From the NCBI GenBank assembly GCA_037013685.1, contig CM072893.1, forward strand, positions 18,495,736 through 18,559,735: DNA of 64,000 bases, given 5' to 3'. The notes below the pieces were generated by a model. It was not told where the DNA came from and ran no database searches. It saw only the letters and a program-made list of their open reading frames with translations. Source of the stretch: Acridotheres tristis. Taxonomy: Eukaryota > Chordata > Aves > Passeriformes > Sturnidae. Position numbers and translations under genes: made by a program. Positions 12,201-26,200 of this stretch are shown one piece after another (position 1 is the first letter of the stretch; every line of letters begins with the position of its first letter).

Positions 12201-12848
12201 CTGTTAAGGAGAGCTATGCTTGTTCTGAGTGATGTATGGGAGTTTGCTCCCCACCTGCAGCAGTAAACTGTCTCTCTGAACTTTTTGTCTTTCACCTGGG
12301 CAGCATCTTCCAGGGCAACTACAGCTTATCACCCTTCCACACCTCATGCAGGCAGTGTGCAAAGATGCTCTCTGCCTGCTTGGAATCTACCATCAGAGAC
12401 ATGAGTTATGGGCACGTCTTTTTCAGAATCCAGCAGCTGGTAGCTCCCATGGCCCAAGGAATCCTAATTAAAAATGAATGTTCAGTGATTAGAGATGAAT
12501 AAAATCCAAGCTGATTCAATGTTGCCAAGCATGGAGGGTGTTTGGATTTGCATCCAAACTTTCCTATTCCTTTAATGGGCCAAGTTACCTTTGAACTGTA
12601 GCAATCCAGGACTTCTGAACAATGTAGTTCTGCCCCTGGTGTTTTTCTGTGGCTATTTGGTGGACCGGCATGTGGAAAATGCTGTTTCTTGAACCCAGCT
12701 TCTTGTCAACAGAAAAATCACGATGTAAGAGCTTCCAAATTGTAAGCATCATGCATTTTAGGTCTCTGAACATCATGCAATGTTTACACAGTGTTTGGGA
12801 CTTTGTTCGTATTTTTCCTGTGGCCATTTATTTCTGACTGATTGGAAA

Positions 12849-12879
12849 ATAGATAGATAGATAGGGTGTTGTTGTTGTT
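12849..12879. repeat. Short GATA and GTT microsatellites
   Basis: About three and a half units of ATAG at 12849-12864 are followed directly by GTT repeats (TGTTGTTGTTGTTA) to 12879. Simple sequence only. Confidence 0.8.
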
Positions 12880-14689
12880 AACTGCAAATTTCCTTTCCCC
12901 CTTCTTCCATTCGCTTTTCATTTTTTCTTTAAGGGTTATGAATGAATGATACTGATGTATCTGGGTAGAGTCTGAGGTTTTGTGGCTGTTGTGCAGCCAT
13001 ACTTTCATGGAGAAGTGAAATCCTTACTATTGATGCTGTAATGTATTTTTCATTTTTTCTTTCTTCAAATAAGAGCACATTTTGTTTTGGCACAGGAAAC
13101 TTGCTTTTGTTATTACTTTTATGATTATGTTTGGGACTGCACAAAAGCACAGGGGATTTAGTATGTTTTTCTTAGTTTTTGCTTCAAGTTTGATCATTCC
13201 AATTTTCAGGGCACTGCTAATCCTGAGAAAAAAATGAGACCTGTGAGTGTTTTGCAAGAGTGTTTAGAGACTGTCATGTGTACTTCCTGCATAGTTAGGT
13301 GTGTGCAAGAGTTGAAGAATCTTACTCTGGTTGATGTGTACAAAGACACAGTTCCAGCTTCATATAGTTGTATGTAGCAGTGTCAGCTGCACAGAGGGAG
13401 GTGGCATTGTCATTTGGGAGCCATTAAAAAGTCCATTGCTGCTCCAGTTCCATTCTCCAAAAATATTAAAATGTCACTTTTAGCTGGCCTTTTTTCTGGC
13501 AGTAGGTGAGCAAATGTCATGCTAACGTGAATTTCAAAGGCTTTTCAGGCATTGTTGTGTTCTGGCTGTGCATTCTCATTTGGACCTGTCCCAGGTTAAA
13601 CATTACTGACAGGACTTCAAGCTACCCCCTGTGAGCCTGCTGATCCCACTCTGCTCAGCTCAGCTTAGAGAGGGCACAGACTCCAGAACCACACAGTCAG
13701 TGAGAGTTGTCCTGACAATGCACTGTGCCATTGCCTGCTCTGGCTTGCCTTCCTCCCCAAATAAGAATTGCACACAGGTTTGGATATGGTTTATCTGTGA
13801 AGTCTCATGTTTCATGAACTCAGTCTGTGCTTTCCATATAACCTGTGCTGGCACCATATTTTATATGGACTTTGTGTCCATAATTTGTCCCTGGACCTTC
13901 TTCCTAAGGGACTGACTGATATAAGGATGACTCTACTGAGACAAGGCAATGATCCTTCTGGCTCAGTGCCCTTTTTCTGACTGTGGCTGGAATAAACAAA
14001 TAGTTAAGGGCAGGGCAAATACACAGTACTGTGTTCCCAGGAGACTTTTCCAGCTCTGTATGGTTTGCAGCAGCCCTGTGTCAGCAAGATGTGTCTCAGA
14101 GCCTCTCTGATCAGAGCCAACCACTCCATGTGCTCCTTTGTCACTTAGTTCTGGGCTGAGGAGACAGAAGTTTTCCAGTGCATCTCTCCTCTGCAGACAG
14201 GGTGACAGTGTTGTTCCCGTGATGCCAGATGTGGTTTCTGATAGAATAAAGCTTGATGGGAAGGAGAACATTTTAACGTGAAGCTGATCATGAAACAATC
14301 ATTGTACCCACACAGGGACGGTTGAACAGCTGCTACATGGCTCTTGGAAAGTCACGCTACAAAAGCAGTGAACTAAAGTCAGGTGTAGTGTACTTGTCTC
14401 AGATTTGTTGGGTTATGTTTGGATTTATTGTCTTAAGTTTTCAAACACCTCTTTAACAAATTTTCCAAAGTAGCACATTTAGCCTTGATGTATCTTAAGA
14501 ATAAATGCTTCCACATAAATTCTTTTGACCTACCTGCTTCTGTTCAGAAACCAGAAATATTACAAGAAATGCACTCCTTCCTTCTTCTTGATATTTCTGA
14601 TCTGCCCTTGCCCAGTCACCTGGATTGAGAAAAATTGAAGTAATGTCCAAACAGAGAATTGAATGGTTGTGGAATGCAAGGTTTGGGTG

Positions 14690-14775
14690 AGGGTGAATTA
14701 AAGGGAAGAATGTTGGACTAAATGAGATCTAAAGAGCTCTTCTAGCCTCGTTAGTTTTGTTTGTTTTTTTTTTTT
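14690..14775 (+). mobile_element. Possible decayed CR1 3' end
   Basis: The segment TTGGACTAAATGAGATCTAA, followed by GAGCTCTTCTAGCC, resembles the avian CR1 3' consensus that in intact copies reads like a ttggactagatgatct..ttccaacc tail. It is followed by T-rich sequence. It is strongly diverged, and the 5' boundary cannot be set. It may be coincidence. Confidence 0.35.
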
Positions 14776-14978
14776 TATGAGACTGCTTTATGCTTTCTGT
14801 ATTTTGTCTCCTTTAGTAGAAATACTAAATCCTTGAACACACCACAGAAAAAAATATTTAAGGTCTTAACATCCCAAGAAAATACCAACATTTTGTCTCT
14901 GACCTATTTTGTCCTTCTTGGACATAGATAGAATCTTGCCCTCTGAGCTCCATTTTCAAGAATTTCTTCTGTTTCTGC

Positions 14979-15050
14979 TTTTCTTAAGGATAATAAATCC
15001 TTATTTCTTAAAGATAATAAATCCAAATTTCTTATTTGGATAATAAATGC
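14979..15050. repeat. AT-rich tandem, about 24-bp unit x 3
   Basis: Three adjacent units each contain TTTCTTA, then GATAATAAAT: 14979-15000 (22 nt), 15001-15024 (24 nt) and 15025-15050 (26 nt). The copies differ by small indels. Non-coding. Confidence 0.75.
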
Positions 15051-17195
15051 TGTGACTCTCAGTTTTAAGTTTTTTAAAGCATTCCAGGCTGAAAACAAAA
15101 TAGCCACGCACATACAGCGCAGAGTTTGTTGTCAGAAAAGCAGGGAATCCTTCCCTAACCTCAGGAATGTCCCTGGAAAATGTGCTGCACTTTTGCTCTG
15201 TTGTCAGGAATGGTGTCGCTACACTTTGGCAGATGCTAATTTTAAACCAGATTCTTTGAACTTAAAAACAGAAATAAAAGCCTTCTGTTTCTTAAGGAAT
15301 TCTTCCAGTAAATATCTTTGTCAGAGACAGTTTAATCAGGGAACTTCAGTCAAATTTTGTATGCCATATAGGTTTGAGTAGTGGTCAAACTTTGACCTCT
15401 GAGCTTTAGGAGGAGCTATGGATGAGACAAGTGGTTATGTTTCCTGTTGAGAAGTGAAATAATGAAAAAGTATTTATCCAAATACCCAGTAGGTCTGTGA
15501 ACTGCTTAAAAAGTTACCTCACTTGTGTTTCTAAGATGATCTCTCTGAAGAATTTTTGACCCAGCTTTGAATAAACAAAATATTTGTTTCATGTCCTTAA
15601 ATACTGGGTATTTTAGAACAGATTGTCTTTCATGTTGAAGATGAGGACATATGTTCCTCAATACTGCATCTAAGTGAAAAACAGGCAGATGCTGTAGCAC
15701 ATTAAAGGCATCTCTTTCATGTAGCTGTCAGGTACTGAATATTGTGTTCTTAATTTTCTTTCCTTTAAAGGTAAAAATAAGGAGCAAAAGAAATATGTTA
15801 TCTGTTCTTTTTCAAAGTACAGAAGTTCAGGTGCCATTTGTTAAATGATTCTTTGCAGAGAAAGAAGCCACATCTCACATACTGCACATACCATAAGCTT
15901 GGATGCATCCCTTAACCAAAAATAGATATTTTTATTAGCACTGTTGTGGCCACGTGGAAAAGATGTAGAGATGTCATATCACCAAATCAGCTTGTATTTC
16001 TTCTGTCTGAAAAGTTGCTTTGGATAAGCTCTCAAATATGAACTACCTATATAAAAATATATATATATAATTTTTTTCCTGTGTTCCTCTGCTTACATGA
16101 GAAGGCAATAGACAAAATTTGTCTCCTAAAACAGGAATAAGATACCTGCTTCAACAGCAGTCCTTTGACAGGCGCCAAATTATTTGCATTGTTTGATGGA
16201 AGAGGAGAGGTCCTGGCCCATTAAAAACTAGTGATTTTGATGTAGTGAAGTAGCAGCCAGATCCCTTTTGACTGTGTCTGGTCTGATTTGCTGGTTCCAT
16301 GGCTACATGGAACAATAATCTGTGCAGGGCAGCTGGGACGTGGGCAGAATTACAAGTGAGCATCCATCAAATTCCTCTGTACAACATTAAGAGGGCTTTT
16401 CCTCTGCACTTTCTAAGTGACAGAAAACCTGTGTGAATGATTCTCTATGGTTTGGGATAGGCAGCTTTGAACTCGGGATTGTACCCTGGAAAAATGAAAA
16501 ATTATTTTTGTCGCCCACCAAGGTATTCAGAGTGTACTGTGTTGATGTTAAGTCAGATATTGGCAATGCTCTGATGCTGGGTTGGTTGGTTGGTTTGTTT
16601 TAAAGAGAATACTAATATTTGCACAGCTTGAAAAAACAAATCTTCTCTTTGTGGAGAGCCTATGCATAGATTATTTCGATTCTAATGGTTAAAGTCTATC
16701 AAAAGTTATTGATAACAGCAGTGGAAGTTTCTGATGGGGATTGTTGATGAGGAGTGCCAATAAGCAGTGGCTGAGTTGCTTTTCATGGGTTTATGGGATA
16801 ATATCTAGAAAAACTGTGTGGTTTCTTGGAACTGCAATTTTATCAAAATGTATGTTGTCCACATCAGACGTTGAGCAAGGGCTTCCAGCTGGGGTATTAC
16901 TGCTGAAGGGTGTCCCACACCTGAGACTGACTTCACCAGGCTGCAAGGTTTGTGTGTGCCTGAGTGGCTGTGGAGAGACACAAATGGGAAGGAGGAGAAC
17001 TCACCTCCTTCTCTGAGACTCACAATAGACATCATGCTGATCTTTAAGGCAAGCCTATATTTAAATAGGAAACCTCTAAAGTTAAATCAGATGAGTGAGT
17101 GAGCATCTAAATTCTGCTCCACTGGCATATAAGGTATGTTGTACCTTGTAGTATCTTGTTAAATGTCTGCTGGTGGTTCTGCTCTTGAAGTCTGA

Positions 17196-17216
17196 TTTTT
17201 TTTTTTTTTTTTTTTT
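17196..17216. repeat. Poly-T run of 21
   Basis: Twenty-one consecutive T on the plus strand. It could be the poly-A tail of a minus-strand retroposed fragment, but I do not recognise the neighbouring sequence. Confidence 0.8.
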
Positions 17217-20200
17217 GTTATTCATACTCAGTGCAAAGGCAGTCAACACTGACTGAAAAGCCAGAGAGTGAATGATCACAGTGCTAAATGACCATAATAT
17301 GACCCACAGCATAGGCAAGTAATTTTCCAAAAAGGAGTGTATTTGAACATTGCTCTGAAGAAAAAAAATATTATAGGGAAAAAAAGGAAGTAGGATACTA
17401 TACTATCCTTTGAAAGTAATAGCACACAATGCAGGCTCCAAAATGTTCCATAATTGTTTGTGGTATAGCCTCAGAGTAAGGAAGTATTATGATTAAAAAG
17501 AAGTAATTTGAGTGAAGCTGGAGATCATAACATTCCACTCACCCATTGAAAATGCCTACTGTCAAAACAAGGGTTTCCGATAATACCCAGAGACTTTCTC
17601 TGCTTCTTTTGATCTGTTAGTCTGTAACAAATATACTTTCCTTCTCTGACACTGAACTTAGGAAAGTAAACAAAATCAGAACCATATTTAAAGCACTGGC
17701 TCACAGAAAACATTTTGCTTATATATAATGTCAAAGGCCTATGTTATATTAGTCATCATAATTAGATTAATACACACATCTGTTTTACAATGAAATGTGA
17801 GTAATGTGTCGCTAATTATTAGCATCTGTAGGTCTTTCTAGCAATGATATTTTCATTTTTAAATGCTGCACAGTCTCTGGATTAATAAGATTAAAAGCAG
17901 ATTTGAAGTTTAAATTTAAAAGTTATAATGCTCTGAGTTGAATTTGATTTTGCTCATATAAGTATTTGTCTTCAGGGATATCCTGGCTTTCCATGAACTG
18001 TCTGTTTTGCCCCTTTCAGCAACCAGAAAGAATGTTCAACTGGACTGATATTTCTTCCCTGCCTTCCCAGACAAATGTGTCTAAGCTTGCCCTCTCTTTA
18101 CAAGGGTAGCTTTCCTGGGAGCCTGTGTGTTAGAGCAGTTGTGTCCTTTCAGCACTGCTCAGCCCTCTTTGAAAGCATCCCAATTTCCCAAAAGTGTCAC
18201 TACAGCCTTTTTTAGTTGTTTTGGTTGCTTCTTCTGTGATGAGTGTACTGTCTTGACCAGACTTAGAATGTTAAGATCTGCCATAAGATTTTCCTTCTTC
18301 ACTAAATCTTAGAAGACACAATATTATTGAGCAGCCCACAGCTGCAGCCAAATCATGTTTTATAGCCATGCTGTCCAGACATCTTCAGAAGCAGCAGTGT
18401 TGGTGTTGTCATCATTGAACTTGCCAGGCCTTCCTTGCCATCTCATCCAGAATTTTGGGTCTAATATATTTTTAAGCTCTGGGCATGGTTTTGGCTTGTG
18501 TGCCGAGTCACGTACTGTTGTTTTGTACTCTGAATGCCATGAGCAGGTCCTGTCTTTATTTCTTTACTTATGGTGTATTTGCCTGCTGTCATGGCCATAG
18601 TATCAGAGCAGACTGTGCTCTGTAAGCTTCAGTTAAGTCTGGGTGACTTCCTTTGCTTGTCAGATTCCAGATGTTTTGCCAGAGTTTATTTCTGGGTCTT
18701 TCATGATCCTCTCTCTGGCTTCTCTGTGTATGTGTGTCTTCACACCAGTGATGAACTCTGCTCTTATCAGGGTTAGTCAACTACTATGCTCCCCTAACCC
18801 CCTTCTTCCCCACTCTAGAAAAAAAAGTTCATCTATCAAGTCTTAGATCTTTACAAGCTCCTTTAATACTTTCCATTCCCCCTGTATTAAAACAATCTTG
18901 CTTCATTTTTGCACAGAATGCAGTCCTCCTTAAGGTTCTGCGATCCATTTTCATTGTGAGCCTCTTGGCTGTCTTAATTGAAAACTAATAAAAACTTCAA
19001 GCGACTGAGAACAAACTTTTATCATAAATAAATTGACTTTCTGCCCATATCCTTCTGATAGCATTCAATGTAGCTGTAGAAACTGTGCAGATCTTCTCTG
19101 AGGGTTTTTTTTTTCACTAGCAGAGATTTTACCCCCTCCATTCCTTCATGCAGAATAGTTTGATTCTCCCCATACCGTACTTTATCCTGAGCTAACGCCA
19201 AGTCTGTGAGCCTGACAGGCTGTAAATGTGATCTCTAAATGTGTCAGCATTGTTCTGCATGGAGCACCATCCAACTGAGCATTTCCTTCTACACGTCTCA
19301 TACCAGCAGCTTTTAAAGGCACAGCTGCACACATGCTGTGAACACGTTTTCCCCAGGACATTTACCTTCCCACCCCTCACTTTTATGCCCCGCAATGGCA
19401 TTGTGGAGGAGGAAAATTAAAAGAGCTTAATGCACCCTGCAGCCCAGGGCTGTGAATTCATCTCAGCTGCTTGCAGAGTGTTAATGGACACCACGCAGGC
19501 CAAAAAGGCACAGAGGGAATCTGTCCCAATAGTTTTTAAAGCTTCACCTCTGTTGGTAATGTCACCTTTGAGAGCTAATGAAACAGTTCTCAGATGTGGG
19601 TCTGGTCTCTGTTAATGCTTATGATTGTGAGCATACAAATAGTATTGCATACTCCAGTGGGAAGTTTACTTGGGCAAAATTCCCACTGAGGTCAGCTGGG
19701 CTTCAATCCTTGCCTAAGAAATCCCTTAACAGTAATAAGCATTGAGTTTGGAACTGTAGTTAAATATAGGAATATTTTAAATTTAAAAATACATGGGCTG
19801 AAGTCTCCTCCTGTCTGTACTGCTCTTTCCTGCAGTAATTCCATCAAGTTACTCCCAGTCTTTGCTGGTGTACAGCTGAGTGCAGAATTATGTCTCCTCC
19901 CATTACCACATGAAATAACTCACAAAAGAGCCTCAGCTTTATAGAATTTATTTCAAATATGAATTTAGGACTTTAAACTAGTGAACAGTATGACATCTGA
20001 TGAGTCCTGCAGTATCTTAACCCTAAAATAAAATTGAGGAAAATTCTTATTTTTCACTAAATGAAAGTGTGATGGCAGAATGGTTACAGCATATGGCATT
20101 TTGACTGAAGTATAAGCTCTCTTGTCATGACAGGAATGAGTGTTTTCAGGACAGGTAGAGAATTAAATTGTGCTGCTTTGAAGTTTTTCTTGGTCAGCTT

Positions 20201-23200
20201 GGCTGTAAATGGGTACCAGTCATTCCAGCTGAGAATCAGAAAGGCTGTGATAAAAAGGTCTGTGATCATCACCTTAGTGTTTTCACCAGTGTGGTTTACA
20301 GAGCTGGCCTGTGCCAGGCTGATGGGCTGAACTGCCTAGGTGTCAGTTGTGGCCACTTTCCTACCACTTCTGCTGAGACATGTGTATTTCCAGTGTAAGC
20401 AGATTTGTCTTGTGAAAGAAAGAAACAGAACTGATGAAGTCAATTTCCCAACAGATTTGGTTATGTGCTTGGTTGATGTTTGCTAAATAAGGCCATGGAT
20501 CTTAGTAGGCATCAGGTAACCAGCAAAGAGAGATCTAGAGAAGGTCCCAGTCTGGGAAAAAGCTTGAAATGGGGTTTTGTGTCCTCTTTTTCTAGCTGCT
20601 TGTCTTCATGAAGCATGCTGGAATATAAATGTCTTGGAGGCTTCTGCTCTTTTATCAAGTTCTGATAGAAATTGGCAAATCTGTTCAAACAGTGGGAGGA
20701 GGCTACCTGAGCTTCAAAATTCTCTGGAAAAAAAAAAAAAAAGATTCTCCAAATCATAGTATCTTTTGGTGGATCCATGAGTCAAACATGAGATCTGAAA
20801 GGATGTGCCATGGGCAGGTTTCTACTCAGTATCCTGGGAAATACCCTGAGCTCAGTTGTTGCAGTGAGCAGTCAGTAAGATCTGTGTATGGCTGGGCTGC
20901 AGCCAGCAGTGTGTGGGGATCAGCCTGCTTTAACTCTTCACTTCCAACTCAGGCAAGTCTGGCTGACCCTGCTGTGGTAAAGCAATTAACATTGCTTTAA
21001 AATTTGCTTCTCCATTAATGCTTTTTAACGTCCATACAACTCAATTGCTTTGATTTTCTCTTTTTTTCCCCCAACAAAAAAGACGCTGATTTTTTACTCT
21101 CAGCATGTAGTTGAATCGACTTCTTTAATGCCATTACATTAGTATCAATTGGCAATGTCCAAAAGGACTAAAAGGCCTGTTTCCAAAACGAAATACAAGA
21201 AATTCTCGTCAGACAGGCCACAGTTGGGTACTACTCTTAGATACTGGGATTTTACCAACAAATTGCAAGATGGGAAACAGGAACTTAGAGAACTGGGAAG
21301 AGGGCTAAGTCCAAGTTAAATCCATAGATTTCTGTAGTGTGTAGAAATTCTGCAAGTAAATATGTGAATATTTGTCTTTTACACTTCATTCTTGGAGTTC
21401 TTGCCCAAGTCAGAGAAAGCCTCTTGTTCTCCAGAGTCCTTAAGCATGTGCTTAACTAAAAGAAGGGATTTTAAAGAGAATTTCTGTGGAGCTCTATGTA
21501 TTTCCTATCAGCTGCTTCCATGTGGGAATCAAGCCATTTATGTATACAGTTCCTGACTCTGGGGCAATTAAAATCTCAGCCATAATGTTATATTAACTCA
21601 AAATTCAGTATGCCTAATGACATATTAAATCTTCCTAAATTATAGCTAAATTACAAAAAGGACTAATTTACCAAAACCAGTTACTAAATGTTTAGAAAAG
21701 GAAGCTAATTGAATTATCCCTTGTTTGTCAGAGATAGATAATCTCCTTGTGAGAAATCTCATTTTTTCTGAAGCATGATTAATTGGCCTGACGAGTCAGA
21801 GATTATGACAAATTATGCACGAAAAGAGAATAGATAATAGTAGGAAGGCTTGGGAGCAGAGAACTACAGCTCTTACTTGGTTTGGGGCTAGGTACCACTT
21901 CTGGATTCCCCCTGATCCTGGTATGGTCTCTTTGCTGCAGCAGATGAGCCTTGCTGCTCTCACAGCTGCCTTTCCCTGACATGCTCAAAGCCTCAGCATG
22001 ATTCTGATCAATAACATCACCTCCCCAAGAAGGATGCCTGAAAAACCACGTGCTTTTAGGTCAATGAATGGTTTCTACTGAATAACCAACAACATGAGAT
22101 GTACTTTTAATTTTCCTTTAGTCATGGTAGGAAGGCATTTATGACTCACATAGAAAGTCCAGTCACAGCTTCATCATCTTGTTTGAAAAGCCTGGCAGGT
22201 GTTGGATCTGAATCAAAAATTTATTGGTTGTGTTAATGCTGCATCACATGGGTTTGTTGCACCATCTTGTATGTGTAGATCATGCGGTAATAGGAACTAG
22301 ATTTGAGTTATTGTCTCATTAACATTATTTGGAAAATGTTATGAATTAAATCTGCATTATCATATGCTCAAAAGCAAGGTATATTTAAAATTATAGTGGG
22401 TATTGCTAGACCATATGACTTGAAGACTTAGTGTCTCGAGTATCAGATAGTGCAAAACTCCCAAATTAAATAATGACTGTTGGCACCACTCTGCTTTTTC
22501 TGTTGTTCTGACTGCTAAAAAAGTGATATGACACAGTATAAGTTCACATATTCTGCCTTTTCCTCAGCAATCACTTTTTACCCCTTCCCAATATCAGTTA
22601 GTCCTCTTTCATATTTAGTTCTCCTTTATATCATCAATTTGCTTATAAGAAAAAGCAATTTCCCAGGCATCCCCAGCCAAGTCCCTGTGAACCACAGTCC
22701 CATACCACACACATCCAGTCATCTCCTCACACCAGGAACCTTCGGGTACCTGAGAGCCATTCCAGCTCTACTTTGGGCACTGCATCCTTTTGGCAGGAAG
22801 GAGCACACAGTGGCCTTTTCTTCTGAGTAGATATTTTGTGTTTTGCATGCATGTCAAGGGAGCCTCTCCTTTGAAGGGATCTCTTCAGGAGCCCTTGGGC
22901 ATTCAGCACAGCTTTCTGTTTCTTCCCTGGTGTCACTCTAATGAGTTTAAAAATGAAGCAGCTTAAAACATAGAGGGGTTGTTCCCAAAACAGGTGAATA
23001 GTCGGTGGTTTCTATTCATTGGAGCATTTCAGTCAATTTTAATCACAACAGAATATGTTTTCATCTGGTCCCAGCCCTCCGAGTCCTCCCTCGGTACTGT
23101 GGAGTAATTGAAGAATATGATTAAAGGTAATTATTTTAATTGCCCATTGACTGAGGAAGATTTCTGATAGTGCTGGATAGCATCTGATCTGTAATGGAAA

Positions 23201-26200
23201 GGTCTTATGGATTGTCTGCATCAGGACAGATCCCCATCAGCAGTGGTGGGAGGGGTGAAAGCAGACTGTGGATTCTGGCATGGAGGGAGGGAGTGTGGAG
23301 CAGGAAATACGAGACATACTTTTTGTCTGAATGCAGAAGACAGAATGCATGCACTGTGCCACTTTGCCTATGATGGATTTGGGCTTCTTATTAGCTCACA
23401 CAGTGTTCCAGCCCAGTGTAATGTCACTGACTTTGCTGAGGCTCCCTGTGGTGCAGCTGTCAGTGAAAGCACAAGGTTTGTCCAGGAATTAAAGCCAAAA
23501 ATACGAGATTTGAAACCATATATATTCAATAAGGTGAAATACTTAACACCTAACCATTCCAAAAGCAGCATTTTTGTTGGAGGCAGTAGTAGAGAAGAAT
23601 GATGGTCTACTAGGTAGCTCACCCACGTTGAGCTTGGAAAACTCTCTATTCTTTGCTCTGCTGATCCTGCACTGGCCTTTGCTGCAGCACTTAGGCTGCT
23701 CCATGTCTCATTTCCCCTCTTGATTCAGAGTGAACATGCCTTCTTAGGACTATGTGAATTGCTTTCATGTGTTAGCATGAAAATTTGTACAAATTCACTG
23801 ATGTAGTGATAGGGAGGGCAAAGGTCGTTGTGATTTTTTATGTGTAACTCTATAGTATCTATGGAATTAACCGCTTCTGAAAATGGAAGAAAAATACACC
23901 AGAAAACAATAATTCAACACTTTTGGCTTAGTGACACTGAGCAGAAGTTTGCTGTAGGAAAGTGTGGTCTTTTAGGAGAGCACTGGCACATGCTTGCAGT
24001 GCTCTTAGGCTTCATTTAGATGTTTGCTGTGGTGACGGGACTATTGGAGAAAATGGACATCTGTCAGACCTAGGCTGGCTATTGTAATATTCTTTGTTTA
24101 ATGAGAGCAATTTTCAGAAGTTTGAAGCCTCTATAGGTCCTTTTTGTATAATATAAACATCCTTTCTTTATCAGGTCTGCTAGTTAGGTACTTTCTTTGC
24201 TTGTGATTTCCCATATTTGCTTGGTGAGTCAGAGAATTTTAATATTTTTTTTAATTTAAGTGCAGTTGTGAGGAACAGAAAAAATATTCCTGACAAAAAT
24301 TATCTGAGTTTTCATTTACAGGCATAAGAGAAGCCAATAAAAATTAATATTGCAAATGTTTTGACTATTGACATCTGCCATCCTTTCTGTTTGGGAGGAG
24401 CTGATTCAGACTCTCCTCTTCCTCATACTATCAAAGTGGATTTATATCACGGGTCTGATTTCCAGGAGTCCACCCATAGGCACTTTTTTATTACCCATGC
24501 TGCTGTACTGAGTCCAGTGGGTTTTTGCCTGATTTATTATCATGTGAACACGGGCCACACTAAGCTGTGTGACTCCTGCAGTTAGTTTTGATCTGCACTG
24601 ATGCAGCTGACAGAAGGAATTGACTTGAATGATCTCACTGTTGCTGTGGCACTTGCATTGTAATTAAAGCCAATGCTGTGTCGTTATCTCTTTAGAAATG
24701 CATGCTGTGCCTGCACCTCTTAGCTCACTTTTTGTGCCTACAACTGTCTGCTCTTATGAATAACTCTTTTCACAGGCATCATTTTGTTTCTGGGCATCTG
24801 CTATGAAGATCCAGCATGACATTGCTGGGGCATGTGTCCAAAGCCTGACTCCGAAGAGCTTCCCACTGTTCCTCATTCAGGGGAATGCCCATGAGCTCAG
24901 GGAGAGCACGGGGTGCTTGGTATGGACAGGCACAATCTGTGCTGGCCAGCAAACAGGAATGTGCAGGTAGATTCCTGTTGTGCTGGATGTGGACTGCCTG
25001 GGCTGAATCATTGAGCCAAAATTCATGGAGCTAACAGTGTCTTTTGTTCAGTCTTTTGACTGAATACCTCTCAGATGTTCCTCTTTCATCTAGTTTTCCT
25101 TCACTGATTATTTCCAAGCATTGCTATGCAGCTTGGCCTGAATTTAGGAGCTGCTGATGCTCCAAGGGGTGCTGGCAAAGCTGGTTGTAGGAATGGGCAA
25201 AGCAGCAATTCCCTGAGGTGGCAAGAGGCTGCAGCCCCTTGTAAGTATGTCCAAACCTCTCGGTGGCAGCAGCAGCAGCAGCTCTGAGGGTCTCTTGTGC
25301 CCAGCTGTCTTGTCTCAGTATTGCTCATCCTTCTCCCATTCCCAGGGAGCCAAAGCACACACCGAAAGGTTTTGAGAAATCATAATCTATTCACCACCTC
25401 AGCACATTTGCCTGATCAAGATTACCAGCCTTAATTCTCCAGGCCTTTCTCCTCTACTGCTTGTAACTTAGCATTTCTTGTTTATTTTCATCTTTATTTC
25501 CCATAGTGTACTGGAATGATGTGTGCTGAAACATTTGTTCACACAAATAAGGGAAGGTGATAGCTTTCCTCCCTGACCACATGCTCTCTCTTCTGTTCCA
25601 AGTCTTAATTAAAAATGATACTACAGGAAGCAAATCAATTAACAGATACCTTACAAGATGCTTTATTCACTTACTCATGTACACACAATTACTTACAAGT
25701 ATCACATTACTGCTTTAGTTTATCTGTTAGCAAATGCTGCTAATGATCTGCAGTGTTACTGACATGGGTAACAGACACCTAGGAAACCAGGGAAAGTATT
25801 CCAATATACCATTCTTCTGTCAAAATAAATTTTACACTTTGTTGTTCAAAATGTGTGGAAAAATTACTATCCAGTTTCCTTTGCACATTTGACAAATGAC
25901 CTGCTTTGTGAAAGTCAAAAAACGCCCATATCGAAATCCCTTTAGTTACAGTTACAAGGAGTGCAGTAGCTTATTCTTTATAAAAACAAATTTTTTATAT
26001 ATCTGCTCTTATGCTCTAACAGCATGTTTCCTCTAAGTTTCTGACCCAGCACATCAGCTCTGCCTGATCTGAAAGTTGTTTATAGGAGAATAGGAGGCCC
26101 TAGTCTCCATGATTTTTCTGAGTGATATTTCTTAATAACACTCAGAATTTCTAGCATGGACTTCAGTCTTACAATTACTTTTTTTTTTTTTTAAGTTGTA

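Noticed and set aside
23207..23602. 131-codon plus-strand frame
   Set aside because: No motif, no signal or domain and no supporting splice or poly(A) context.
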